64,000 nucleotides of DNA. Source: Dreissena polymorpha (Eukaryota; Mollusca; Bivalvia; Myida; Dreissenidae). A model generated the notes under the pieces. That model saw only the letters and a program-made list of their open reading frames with translations. It did no database searches and was not told where the DNA came from. The stretch is from contig NC_068358.1 of NCBI RefSeq assembly GCF_020536995.1, forward strand, positions 2,948,043-3,012,042, given 5' to 3'. Numbering within the stretch: position 1 is the first letter of the stretch; the number at the start of each line of letters is the position of its first letter. Below are positions 9,745 to 20,491 of the stretch, piece by piece. The translations under genes and the position numbers were made by a program.

Positions 9745-12700
9745 GTACTACAGCGTCCCATTTCTGTATATCCCTTACTTTCATAGTATCGGTCCTCCTC
9801 ATAGTATTGTCCCTTTAACAAAAAACTTTCATGAAGTGCTGGAAAGTTTATGTTTTTTCAATGTTTAGATGTAATTTATTTGATGGTTATCCATGACAAT
9901 TACCATGATCATTCTCATGATTTCCGGTGTTCATTGGAAAGTAGGTCATGTTTATTCCAGGGTGATGCTATGATTTTTAATTACGTAACACACAATTATG
10001 TTCGTTTGTTTATGGATTATTAGTAGCTTTATCAAATGTTTTATATGCCGCTTATTTTAGAATAAAATGTAAAAATATTTAAAGAACAAAATGAGCAAGA
10101 GTTTGTTTTTTCCTAGAGTTTAGTTTTTCCAATTAGTTACTATTTTTAGACAAGCACATGCGCACAGTAACAAATCTTAGCAACCAATCAGAAGGGTTAA
10201 TACTTTGAGACAACTGTACATGAAACAGATTAATACAGGGAGCTAAGTCTAGCCAGTATTTTGTTAAACCATTGCCGATTTAAATGCAGTTTTCGTTGCT
10301 ATGTCCAAGAATTCACATTTAACTGTAGATTGACATAAAACACATGCGTGTGTTTGTTTTTGTTCACTTCGAAAACGTGTATGTATCCATAAAGAGGGCC
10401 AATTCTACGGATAGACATGCTATATATATATATCATCTGTATCTAACATTTTAATTTTACTTTAAAGGTATACCAGATGATAAGTTTTTTAAGAATGTGC
10501 TGAACAACATGTTCTGATCATTAGCAGTGTCTATAGCAACATTGGAAGTAAAACTGATTTTTTAGAAAATAGAATATCTTTTTTTAATAGAATATATATT
10601 GTAACCTTACAGAATAGTTCATTGCAACAATTTATAACTGAGGAGCTGCGCCATGAGCGCATGATACGCCCGTCGTTCGCCAATGAAGTAGTAAGGTAAT
10701 AAATAACCCTTTGAATCATTTTTTTACTTCAGTTGGCAGAAGACAGCTGGAATATTTGTCAAAAAAATATGTTCAACTCACCCATTTGAGTATGTGTGTA
10801 TGGAATTCCAATGTTCCAGTCAAATCTCATCCAGTTGAATATGTAAATACTTGATAATTTAACATTGTAACATGGTAAATCCGATACGGTAGGACAGTCA
10901 ATGAAATCACGAAATTTTGACGAACAAAGTCGCATAACTCTGGAACGACAATTCAGAATTCCGTCAAAAATGAAAGGGGATCAGGGTTTATGAATATTAA
11001 GATTGTGTTAAAATTTGAAAAAAATCCATCGAAGGATATTTGAGCTACGGTAGGACATTCAATGAAATCACGAAATTTTGACGAACAAAGTCCCATAACT
11101 CTGGAACAACAATTCAGAATTCCGTCAAAAACGAAAGGGGATCAGGGTTTATCAATATTAAGATTGTGTTGAAATTTGAAAAAAATCCATCGAAGGATAT
11201 TTGAGCTACGGTAGGACATTCAATGAAATCACGAAATTTTGACGAACAAAGTCCCATAACTCTGGAACGACAATTCAGAATTCCGTCAAAAACGAAAGGG
11301 GATCAGGGTTTATCAATATTAAGATTGTGTTGAAATTTGAAAAAAATCCATCGAAGGATATTTGAGCTACGGTAGGACATTCAATGAAATCACGAAATTT
11401 TGACGAACAAAGTCCCATAACTCTGGAACGACAATTCAGAATTCCGTCAAAAACGAAAGGGGATCAGGGTTTATCAATATTAAGATTGTGTTAAAATTTG
11501 AAGAAAATCTGTCAAAGGATATTTGACGTAGCGTACGACATTAACAGACGGACGGACGGACAGACCCGGGGTATACCATAATACGTCCCGTCATAGACGG
11601 GCGTATAAAAATACAACCTACTAAGTCTGATGATTGCTTAAGTTGAATTATGAAATTGCATTACCGTTAGATAGAAATCAAGGTTTCTATTGTTCACAAT
11701 TGTTAATTGATAATATTTAAGTTAGCGTGATTGATGGGTATTGGGGGCGTCCTGTGTGCACTTTGGGCATCGGCCGGGATCAGTTTATTCAAACAGTAAC
11801 TCTTTATTTGAGATATATACATGACGTCTTATTGTTATGAATAAATTTGCATTTTTTCACATGACACACATGTGCATGTGAAGAATTCATAACTACATGC
11901 CCTACAGCATTTAAAAAGTATCGTTTCAGTTCTTTATACACATGAACAAAGATGTTTCACCGTTTCCAGTCGTCTCGAGGCTCATCAATTGAGCGGTGCC
12001 GTCGAGGTCTATATCCATTGAACATACAACCCATACGGGCGTCAGAAGAATTGTTTTTTGCATTTATATGTTGAAAGTCCTGTCAAATACAAGCACTCAC
12101 TCCTACGTACGACATTAACAGACGGACGGACGGACGGACGGACGGACAGACGCGGGGTATACCATAATACGTCCCGTCATAGACGGGCGTATAAAAATAC
12201 AACCTACTAAGTCTGATGATTGCTTAAGTTGAATTATGAAATTGCATTACCGTTAGATAGAAATCAAGGTTTTGTTAGGTGTGAACATTGGATGTTCGAC
12301 GCTTCTGAACTTTTCTTACTCATCTAAACCACTGTGTGGTATGGCACTTGTATTTTGGTAAATGTAGGCGAGTCAAGCTTAGCACTTTTAGAGATCAGCA
12401 TGTGCATAAAGTTTTGACTGTGAAGTCTGTGAAGTCTGCACAGGCTAATCAGGGATCATCTTCAATGTCACTTTCCACTTTTATGACATTTTTTCATTTA
12501 AATGAAGTCTCTTAGTCAAAATCCAATGTTGTCCCTGATTAGCCTGTGGTGGATGCACAGGCTAGTCTGGTGGGACACTTGACACACATGCATTTAACCC
12601 TTTCAGTGCGGGAACCGAATTTTGAAGGCCTGTGCAAAAAGTTTGGATCCAGATGAGACGCCACAGAACAAGGCGTCTCATCAGGATCCAAACTGTTTGC

Positions 12701-13031
12701 TATTCTGATAGTATTCTTTGAAAAAAATCGAAGAAAATGCTAATTTTAGAAATTCAGCAGACAACATTTTAGCAGACGACAAATTTCCCAGCATGCAAAG
12801 GGTTAACCATGTTTCCCCAGAGCCAGGTTCATTTCCATCTATATTTCAGGACCAATTTCTGCGGGACAACTCTACATCATTGTTAAGACATTTGGCACTG
12901 TGAAGTTTCCTAACAATGCACTGAAATCCTTCCACCAGAGTTTTCTGCTCACACCCGAGACAATATCTGGAAACAATTTCTGGAAGATAGCGCGCGACAC
13001 CTGCCGCTTCCAAGACAAGTCTGACTCCTGA
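9600..13031 (+). CDS. NXT1: NXT/p15-like nuclear mRNA export cofactor (5' exon missing)
   Basis: Two exons, 9600-9744 and 12850-13031, join in phase 1 to give about 108 residues. They start LLTKLYQDNAEAGWNGN and end FWKIARDTCRFQDKSDS. The order matches NTF2-like NXT1/NXT2: the WNGN turn, a DLPSSEHKIESLDCQP segment (human MLPSSEFQISVVDCQP), the FGTVKFPNN strand pair and the terminal WKIARDTCRFQD. Known role: heterodimer partner of NXF1/TAP, helping bulk mRNA pass nuclear pores. Human NXT1 is 140 residues, so roughly 33 N-terminal residues (one exon) are missing; I could not find them in 1-9599. The 3.1-kb intron holds a tandem-array element and two nested MITEs. No internal stop. NXT1 versus NXT2 cannot be separated here. 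Confidence 0.88.
9745..10880. other. NXT intron, left part, no feature seen
   Basis: AT-rich intron DNA with a short TA run near 10421. One exon-like tail (10470-10517) with acceptor TTTAAAG was considered and rejected. Confidence 0.6.
10885..11610 (+). repeat. Tandem-array element, unit about 165-175 bp (4 copies) with terminal hairpin
   Basis: Four highly similar units each contain GGTAGGACATTCAATGAAAT, CATAACTCTGGAACGACAAT, AAAGGGGATCAGGGTTTAT and ATCCATCGAAGGATATTTG. They are followed by a GGAC microsatellite and a hairpin (CGTCCCGTC, then GACGGGCG) ending in TATAAAA. Units 2-4 are nearly identical, so the array is recent or homogenised. It lies in the NXT intron. Confidence 0.85.
11532..11686 (+). 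repeat. Local duplication, copy 1 (element end plus flank)
   Basis: Apart from three GGAC units and one or two base changes, this matches 12106-12272. The match includes about 80 bp of flanking DNA beyond the element terminus (from ACAACCTACTAAGTCTGATG to AATCAAGGTTT). Confidence 0.85.
11687..12105. other. 419-bp spacer between the two duplicated segments, no feature seen
   Basis: Unique-looking sequence between the two copies. No ORF, splice or repeat signal was recognised. Confidence 0.5.
12106..12272 (+). repeat. Local duplication, copy 2 (element end plus flank)
   Basis: Second copy of 11532-11686, with a longer GGAC run before the same hairpin. No tandem units precede it here, so it is a duplicated end rather than an independent insertion. 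Confidence 0.85.
12395..12833. mobile_element. M1 MITE interrupted by a TTAA MITE
   Basis: M1 sequence runs from the CAGCATGTGCATAAAG start through GCACAGGCTAATCAGGG to CACACATGCA at 12593. It resumes after 12806 with CATGTTTCCCCAGAGCC, the usual M1 end. The break coincides exactly with the TTAA-bounded element at 12594-12806. The M1 right end lies just before the acceptor of NXT exon B. Confidence 0.75.
12594..12806. mobile_element. piggyBac-type MITE (family P1), copy 1
   Basis: The 213-bp element is bounded by TTAA on both sides. Its ends are inverted (TTAACCCTTT and AAAGGGTTAA) and it has an internal hairpin (GATGAGACGCC, then GGCGTCTCATC). TTAA targets and CCCTTT-type ends are known of piggyBac-related elements; the assignment is inferred. 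Two more copies lie at 39161 and 59286. A short open frame (12718-12903) crosses it by chance. Confidence 0.85.
12850..13031 (+). CDS. NXT1: NXT exon B (terminal)
   Basis: The acceptor is CATCTATATTTCAG. The exon is 182 nt, enters in phase 1 (codon G|GA completed from exon A) and stops with TGA at 13029-13031. It encodes PISAGQLYIIVKTFGTVKF through FQDKSDS, the C-terminal beta strands of the NTF2-like fold. Confidence 0.9.
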
Positions 13032-14956
13032 TTGTACTATATTAGTGTCAAATTTATGAAACTCAAAAGAAATGACAATGCAAATTGATTGAATCTTTAA
13101 TTCAGCCTATGCAAGGCATAGTAACAAGGATTGGAGAATAATCAGGGCAATCTTTGTAAGATCAGGAGTAAGTGAAACCATTTTTTTGTCTCCAAAATTG
13201 TGTGTATTGTTACATAAATATGATTTTTAATTCTGATTATGTGAATGACATGTGGTTTTTTATCAATGAAAAAGTACACACAGATCTTATTGTAATTTCT
13301 CAATGCAAATTTATAAAGTAATTTTTTTGTATTGTACAAATAGTATTAAGTTGTTGAGAGTACCATAATTCAAATAGTATGCTGGTGTTCAATTTCATAT
13401 TTGTTGGTAATTTTGTTTACCAGGCACCTTAACATAAAACACAATCTTTGTTTAATACATTTTGTGAACTTTGATTTAATTGATGGAGGGATAAATTACT
13501 GTAGGTATTTGTTCCCCAGCATATGGATTCATTTAAGCTGTTTCAATACATCAACAATATATTTTTAACCAATGTTGAATGTTTCAGTATAACATTTGTG
13601 CGTTATAAATTGATGCTATTATTGTGTTTTAAATTGGACCATAAACTTCTAGCATACAATGAGTTTTTAACTTTTTATGTCTTAAATGTTTAAAAAAAAT
13701 TGTGCACTAAAGTCTATTTTACACAGTTTGTTGGCATTTGTTCCATCTAATTTGTCAACCTCCACAAAATACAGATAAATATAGTTCTTAAACTTTTGGA
13801 GACTTTAATTTCATTTCTTATTCCATAGTATATACAGGTTATTTGCATTCAATTGAAAAGGCAGAAATAAATGGCTCCCCCTCTAAGACCCTTCGCTGGG
13901 TTAACTGCCTATGGACTTATGAAATGACAATATGAAGAAGAGTTTTTATAACAAATGTGACTGAAATTATCTCATCACCATGCACTATCAAAGGCATCAC
14001 AGCCTTGAACAGGGCCATAATAAAGGGCACATAACTCAGGAATACAGCATATAAACATTGAGTCTTTTAAATCTCAATTTCATTATGACAACATGTCAAT
14101 TTTCAAATCAATTGCTTGAGAAATGTGTAAGTAATTGGCTCCACAAACTTGTATCAATTTATTCAGACAGACCGATAGAGTGTCTCTAATATACCCACTA
14201 TAAAACTTTGTTTGCAGACGTATTACAAATTTCTGGGTATAACTGTCCAATTAGTAACTAGATTTTCAATCTGAGATTCAGAGATTGACATAAGTAGTTA
14301 TTTGTGGGAACTGGGCTAGCAAATTGTTATACCAGGGCTTGTACATTTTAAAAGTTGGTAGTCCAGCTGTGCAGTTGTGCTTTGTAAAATGCTTACAAAT
14401 TTACAATTTGCAGCAATATTTCATTAAAAACATTTTGTTACAGACAATGTGTTTATGAATGCTGCACTGTTGTATGATTTTATTTTGTTACAATTTTTGT
14501 TACAATTATTAAAGTGCAATTATCAGATACATGTTTTATGCACTTGGTTTGCAGCTAAAACTTTGACAGGTTAACGAAAGTAGTAAACAGCTAGTTTCTA
14601 TCCTTGGTATTGTAAGATTGCTGGCAAGCAAGGACAAAGTGTGTTTTCTTATCTTGCAATCGCATGCATAGCACTGTTAATTAATAACAAAAAGCATATG
14701 TTTGGATTTCAATACATGTATTTATGTAAATCTAATATTAATACAACACAAATTTCATAATTATTTCAAAAATTGAACAGCCAAAAATTAAAAAGGTTGC
14801 TAACTGATATGTCTGGTACATGCTAATAAAGAAAAGTAAAAATACAAAATAACAAGAACAATTCACTTCATACAAGTACAGTAAATGTAAAAAAAACATT
14901 TCATGAAAATCTAGTGATGTTTCTTACAAAGATGTGAACAGGAGCCTTCCTTAAAC
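13032..14956. other. NXT 3' flank; nothing else recognised
   Basis: Probable 3' UTR and intergenic DNA, AT-rich. An AATAAA at 13866-13871 could serve polyadenylation but is far from the stop. A weakly repeat-like passage at about 13930-14210 could be a decayed element end. Confidence 0.45.
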
Positions 14957-15139
14957 CAATTAGTGAAAACATCATTTTGAATGATAAATAATCATATTAT
15001 AACGAAAAATCAACTTTTCTGGAAAAAAAATCACTATCAAATATATATATATTTGATAGTGAATTTTTTTTTTCAGAAAAGTTGATTTTTCATTACAATA
15101 TGATTTTTTATCATTCAAAATGATGTTTTCACTAATTAA
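14957..15139. repeat. Foldback (palindromic) element with arms of about 85 bp
   Basis: The left arm (ATTAGTGAAAACATCATTTT onward) is mirrored by the right arm ending AAAATGATGTTTTCACTAAT. The centre is an (AT)n core at about 15041-15050. Arms match almost throughout, with one or two small differences. It could form a single long hairpin. Confidence 0.85.
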
Positions 15140-15590
15140 TATCATAGCCACACGCTAACCACATGTGTCTTAAACATATGTTGCACAACTAACCGTTCTG
15201 ATCCATGAAATAACACTGATGCCATAAAAGTGTGATAAAAAGATCTCAAAATTAATCAATAAAAGTGCTTGTGCAAAACATTATCTTCTTCAGAAAGAAA
15301 GAAATATATATTGTGTCTTTTTTCAGTAATAACAACTAAAGCTTGCCTTTACATAGATTTTAACATGTCCATATCTTATCGAGACAATGGAGTGCATGTG
15401 GTTATCAAACTATTTCTTCATGATCTTAAAAATGTTGTACAATCTGTCTTAGCGTTTTCTACAGTAGTAGTACAGTGGGCAATTGTATAACTGATTCATG
15501 ACTCTAAAAATGATTTCACTAAAAATCATATAGTTGAGAACAATTATTTCCAAACATAAAACTAAGTCATAAACACATTGTCAAGGTGTG
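15140..15590. other. 3' flank of the inhibitor locus, no feature seen
   Basis: AT-rich. A 73-codon open frame at 15269-15490 (+) has no splice or homology support. Confidence 0.5.
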
Positions 15591-15701
15591 CTATCCAATA
15601 ATAGGTGTTGTCACAACTTTGCTTTCTTCATCGATAAACAAGCGGACTCAGTTTTCATTATAGTCGAAGGTAACCATGGATCCCTCTGGGACAGCCTGAA
15701 T
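15591..15701 (-). pseudogene. Inhibitor terminal exon, inhibitory loop plus in-frame TGA
   Basis: The acceptor reads TTCATTGCAG on the - strand. The exon carries the loop PEGSMVTFDY and the family C-terminus DEESKVVTTPIIG, separated by one TGA codon at 15650-15648. Confidence 0.8.
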
Positions 15702-15774
15702 CTGCAATGAATGCAGTTGGAATGAGGATTGCTCTGGGTAACAAGGTTATATTAAACTTTAATGAATCATTAAG

Positions 15775-15938
15775 TGTGGTCTCAGATTAGCATGTGCAGT
15801 CTGCCCTGGCTTATCAGGGACACCACTTTCCACCTAGACTGGATCTTTGCTTATAAGAAGACAATGCCTTAAACGAAAAAAATACCATAATAACGAAAAG
15901 TGTCATCCCTGATAAGCCCATGAAGACTGCACAAGCTA
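15775..15938. mobile_element. M1 MITE, left part, split by a TA-target element
   Basis: It has the M1 blocks CAGTCTGCCCTGGCTTATCA and AAGTGTCATCCCTGATAAGC. The missing right end, ATCTGGGATGACACTTTAGG onward, reappears at 16504-16556 after the inserted element. Confidence 0.7.
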
Positions 15939-16501
15939 CAGTCATTACTCTTTAAGTTTTCAATACAGAAAAAAAATAAAAATATAGGTGTCCGAAAATT
16001 TAAAGACAAAACACACAGATGTCGAAAATGTAGAGACACTATAAAAAAAATCATTGACAATCGGATATGGGTATGCAATTCATATAGCGTCAATAGATTC
16101 TACGAATATTAGCTTGTGCTTGTAAAATACCATGCCATAAAGTATAATTTACTTCTAAATATGCTTCACTTTTAAGATGTTGGATGATATCATTGTCTAT
16201 AAAGGGTATACATACATGTAGTTATTTACCAAATACATGTAGCACTAATGTAATGGTCCATAGCCTGAAGGCATTCGTCTGCTAGGTTTTATGACCTTAA
16301 TCTGGTGGTAAAACGCATGATCGAAGTGACACCATATAAGCGCAACAAGGCAAATTTCTGGTAAAATAGCATTAAAAAAAATGTCTGACATTTTAGAGTC
16401 ACTAATTGTAGACGATGACCTGTAAGTCCGAAATTTAAGAATCACAAAAATAATGATTTTAGCTCAAAACAGGGATGTCTGAAAACTTGGAGTAATTACA
16501 G
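15939..16501. mobile_element. Tc1/mariner-like MITE inserted at a TA inside M1
   Basis: Imperfect inverted ends (CAGTCATTACTC on the left, GAGTAATTACAG on the right) extend inward as AAGTTTTCA-type blocks. The flanking M1 sequence reads GCTA before and TATCTGGG after, consistent with a TA target. Internal inverted blocks around TCCGAAAATTTAAAG are present. No transposase coding was seen. Superfamily is inferred from the TA target and CAGT-like ends. Confidence 0.6.
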
Positions 16502-17320
16502 TTATCTGGGATGACACTTTAGGAATGCATTCAGCCCCATTTTCAAAAAAACGAGGCTATAATAAATTTCAAAAAATATTCAATGAACAAAGTTGTATTT
16601 TGTTTGCTTTGAATGAACAATTAAATGTCAACCAGGATAAGGTGAGTACCGGTATACTAGAGAATGCGTTCATATGACATTGGGGCAATATATGAAATAA
16701 TTCCATGTTTAACAGTCATAAAAGATGACAAATACCTCTGGAAAGGAGTTCAATCAGGTGCAACACTTTATCAATTTTTTTGAAAATTGTCATTTTACCA
16801 CACTGTGAATTAGTCCCTTGAATCAAGCATGTGAAATCACAGAGTGTGTGAGTCAGCTAAATTTATCCTGTGATTTCTCCTGATTTGATCACATGTGACG
16901 TCAGTTTTATCAATCTACTTAGGCTGAAAGCCAAGTGCTATTTAATTGCTTATATTACTAGCAGATATTGCAATTTGCATGTTTATTCCCTGATTCTATC
17001 TCAGAAATATAGTTTTTATGAAATGAGGATTTACAGTTATAGCTTAATGTTCCGGTGCAAGCTATAATGACTTGAACAGACCATAAAACAAACCACAATA
17101 CATGCAATTGACTTCGAAAGGCATATTTCACAGTAAACAAACAGATATATTTGAACTAAAGACAATTCAGTACAAATTTTGTTTGTGAGCATAACCTGAA
17201 ACATGCCTCTAATATTGAGCAAACATAGCCCAAGAAAAAAAGGTAATACTAAATTTGGAAAATTAAAATGAGACTAGTTTTAAGTATGTTTGTTTTCAAA
17301 TAACAAACAACTCTTTTTAC
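16502..17320. other. Inhibitor intron remainder (M1 right end to 16556, then nothing seen)
   Basis: After the M1 remnant the sequence is AT-rich with no supported feature. Three overlapping 60-66 codon frames near 16870-17222 are not backed by splice signals or family motifs. Confidence 0.5.
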
Positions 17321-17371
17321 CATCATGTTTGGAAATTCTTGTCGAATCTTATCTGCAGCTTCCTCCCAGTT
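17321..17371 (-). pseudogene. Inhibitor internal exon (17 codons)
   Basis: The acceptor is TTTGTTTTTCAG and the donor ATG|GTAAAAAG on the - strand. It encodes NWEEAADKIRQEFPNMM, matching the eglin-family helix that follows the WPELVGK segment. The frame joins the next exon in phase 0. Confidence 0.75.
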
Positions 17372-17513
17372 CTGAAAAACAAACAATAATATTTCTGCTT
17401 CATCATCACTTAATGCGATGTTCCTTCTATCATTGTTAGTGCCATAGTCTTAATTGTGAACATCCATGCCAATGGATTCTTGTTTAACCTGTAAGATTAA
17501 AGAAGGATCTGCT

Positions 17514-17950
17514 TGAGGATGTGGGATTGTTATAACTGATGTGGGACTCTTATAACTGATGTGGGACTGTTATAACTGATGTGGGACTGTTATAACTGAT
17601 GTGGGACTGTTATAACTGATGTGGGACTGTTATAACTGATCTGTTATAACTGATGTGGGACTGTTATAACTGATGTGGGACTGTACTGATGTGGGACTGT
17701 TATAACTGATGTGGGACTGTTATAACTGATGTGGGACTGTTATAACTGATGTGGGACTGTTATAACTGATGTGGGACTGTTATAACTGATGTGGGACTGT
17801 TATAACTGATGTGGGACTGTTATAACTGATCTGTTATAACTGATGTGGGACTGTTATAACTGATGTGGGACTGTTATAACTGATGTGGGACTGTTATAAC
17901 TGATGTGGGACTGTTATAACTGATGTGGGACTGTTATAACTGATGTGGGC
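17514..17950. repeat. 20-bp minisatellite (about 22 copies)
   Basis: The unit TGATGTGGGACTGTTATAAC is repeated nearly perfectly, with two short deletion variants (ATCTGTTATAACTGATGTGG). A C-variant unit (GTGGGCCT) ends the array at 17950. The same variant occurs again at 24819-24848, beyond a 6.86-kb block. Confidence 0.95.
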
Positions 17951-18245
17951 CTCCTGGGTGTACATCGTCCAGGGTAATCATGGAACTTAGGCTGGAAATC
18001 CATGGTATTACATGGAATTCCATGGAAATCCCTGGAATTTGAAACAGTTTCCAGGGTTTTCCAGGGTTTTATTCCATGTCCATGAAACGTGGACTTTTTT
18101 TCCAAGCATTTTCCAGCCTTGGATGGAAAAGCATGGAAAAGGAATGGAAAACGCTGGATTTAGGCTGGATAACCATGGAAAATATTTCCAGATAGCATGG
18201 AAAGTGGAACATAGAATTTTTTAAGCATGGAAAAGACTCTAACAT
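17951..18245. repeat. CCATGG/CTGGAAA-rich block, left
   Basis: Runs of TCCATGGAAATCCCTGGAAT-like phrases form many short palindromes. The block is related to those at 22770-23045 and 24715-24809. Opposing short frames here are by-products. Confidence 0.7.
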
Positions 18246-18394
18246 TTTCAGCTGACCCTGGAAAAAACTTAAGACTTTATAAGAGGAGAAAATAACTTAT
18301 AAAAATGCAACACATTTTTTCAAAGTAAATCAGAGTTCAACAATTTACACAACATATGAATAAAACACAAAACAATGTGCATAGTTTGGGCAGA

Positions 18395-18827
18395 AATAGT
18401 AGTAGTTATAGTAGTAGTAGTAGTAGTAGTTGTAGTAGAAGTAGTAATGCTGGTGCTGGCAGTAGAATATGTTGTAGGAGTAGAAGTAAAAGTGGTTGTT
18501 GTATAAGTTGTACAAGCAGTTAAACTACTGATAATTATACTATTGGTGCAAATTTAAGTGACAGTAGCAGTAGTAGCAGTTATTATTGTGTTGTTGTTTT
18601 AGCATTTACAGGAATAGTAGCTGTAATGGTAGCAATAGTAGTATAAATAATAATAAGAATACTAGTAGCAGCAGTAGTAGTAGTAGTTAAGGAAGTAGCA
18701 TTAGCAGCAGCAGCAGTAGTAGTAGTAGAAGTAGTAGTAGTAGCAGCAGCAGCAGTAGTAGCAGCATCAGCAGCATCAGTAGCAGCAGTAGTAGCAGTAG
18801 TAGTAGTAGTAGTAGTAGTTGAAGTAC

Positions 18828-18923
<96 letters not shown>

Positions 18924-19165
18924 TAGTAGTGGTAGTAGTAGTAGTAGTAGTAACAGCAGCAGCAGTAGTAGTAGTAGTCGCTGCAGCAGGAGTTGTAGTA
19001 GTAGCAGCAGCAGCAGCAGTAGCAGTAGTAGCAGCAGCAGGAGTAGTAGCAGCAGCAGCAGTAGCAGCAGTAGTAGTAGTAGTAGTTGAAGCAGTAGTAG
19101 TAGTTGAAGCAGTAGTAGTAGTAGTAGCAGTAGTAGCAGCAGTAGTAGTAGTAGTAGTAGTAGTA

Positions 19166-19217
<52 letters not shown>

Positions 19218-19325
19218 AAGTAGAAGTAGCAGTAGTAGTAGTAGTAGTAGTAGCAGTAGTAGTAGTAGTAGTAGTAGTTGTTGTTGTTGATGTTGTGGCT
19301 GTTGTTATAGTAGTAGTAGTTTTGC

Positions 19326-19359
<34 letters not shown>

Positions 19360-19385
19360 CTAGTAGTAGAAGTAATAGTAGTAAC
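18395..19385. repeat. About 1 kb AGT/AGC triplet microsatellite
   Basis: Nearly continuous (AGT)n with interspersed AGC, AGA and TTG triplets; the purest part is about 18790-18960. An open frame of 138 codons (poly-Val/Ala) is an artefact of the triplet. Confidence 0.95.
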
Positions 19386-20380
19386 TTTCAAAGCAATGTC
19401 TACAAGTTTAAATTCCTTAACCCTGTTCAAGGTGTATACACACTCAATATTTAACTACAGTCCAGGTTTGCAATTAACAAACTATCTGCGAAGCCTGTGT
19501 GTGAGTCAGATATGTCTGCGGCTAATCTATTGGTTATAAAATATCACAGCCTTTTCTGATTGGCTGAGTTCAAATACAGAAAGTTTACCTGATAGATTGA
19601 AATTCTGGAGTAGGCGTTTTGAAGAAAATATGCAGGTTAAACTTGTTGTTAAAATGAAGTTAATGTAATTTCACAAACAGTAGAGTTAATGAGTTTTTCC
19701 ATTAACAAGAATTTCTTAAAATAATAATGTATGGATATCATTTGGAAAGTGACATGAAATGTTGTTAAAAGTGATGCATACAAGTGTTTCAGAAGTCTGT
19801 CTAGGAATAGAACAACAACTGAAGGTTTGTGCTTTTCATTATTTCTAAATATTCCTTTAAATTTATTCTTCTTATGTCATCATTGTAGACCTTTTTTATG
19901 TGACATTTTAGGTAAAAGTATGGCAAATATAGAAGTTTAAAAGCAGCTGTCACACACATTTTCACTAAGTGCAGTTTGCAGCTTGATAAAAGAAGTCCTA
20001 TGTGGAGATATTAATAAGCTTGAATGTAGTATCGGAAGTTCATAATGCATGGCTAGGGAACTGAGGCTAAGGGAGTTATGTGCTGTGCATGATGAGAACT
20101 CAATGCTCATTAATGCTGTTAATGTTTATAAATAAATTTATTAAACCAATAGCATTGTTTTTTAGGTTTCACTGTGCATTTTCATACAAATAGAATTACA
20201 CATCATTCTAATTATAGCAATAATAAATTTGTACTAATTATACCAACAAATTTTGTTATGCTATGCTTTGTGATGTATTAACTTCATTGTAAGTTATTAT
20301 TTAAAGACCATTTTACTAAATATTTAAAAAATACTTGAATTATTTTCTATATACATTTTCATTATGTGCTTTAACTGTAG
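19386..20380. other. About 1 kb without a recognised feature
   Basis: AT-rich. No repeat-family match or supported exon. Any upstream exon of the following terminal exons could lie here but none was identified. Confidence 0.5.
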
Positions 20381-20491
20381 CTGACCAGTTGATGGAAGAT
20401 ACTGCAGAGTTTGGCAGGGAAATAACCCAAGACAGCAAAGCGGCTCTTTTGGCGCATTTACCAAGAGGACTAACATGGCCACAAATTCATG
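20381..20491 (+). CDS. Unidentified protein, penultimate exon
   Basis: 111 nt, entering and leaving in phase 1, with a sound acceptor and the donor GTAAAT. It encodes DQLMEDTAEFGREI through LTWPQIH. Confidence 0.55.

Larger units (their letters stand above)
15591..17371 (-). pseudogene. Potato-inhibitor-I / eglin-type protease inhibitor with an in-frame TGA
   Basis: Two - strand exons, 17371-17321 and 15701-15591, encode NWEEAADKIRQEFPNMM and then IQAVPEGSMVTFDYNEN, a TGA (15650-15648), and VRLFIDEESKVVTTPIIG with TAG at 15593-15591. Alignment with leech eglin c (PEGSPVTLDLRYNRVRVF, ending with Gly) is clear across the inhibitory loop; Phe of VTFD stands at P1, pointing to chymotrypsin- or subtilisin-like targets. 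The TGA replaces the Arg at eglin position 51, which braces the loop from the scaffold. CGA to TGA is a typical CpG transition. The reading frame after TGA is intact to a normal C-terminus, so the loss looks recent, polymorphic or an assembly error. The first exon (WPELVGK-like) was not found. The intron holds an M1 MITE and a Tc1-like MITE. Confidence 0.8.

Noticed and set aside
10470-10517. Short exon-like tail encoding IPDDKFFKNVLNNMF after a TTTAAAG acceptor, in phase with NXT exon A
   Set aside because: Weak acceptor, no homology to NXT, and the true terminal exon at 12850 matches the family fully.
17914-18224. Opposing frames rich in His and Gly around CCATGG repeats
   Set aside because: Low-complexity palindromic DNA; both strands are open because the motifs are self-complementary.
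18917-19333. 138-codon open frame of Val and Ala
   Set aside because: Pure product of the AGT/AGC triplet repeat; no start context, splice or family support.
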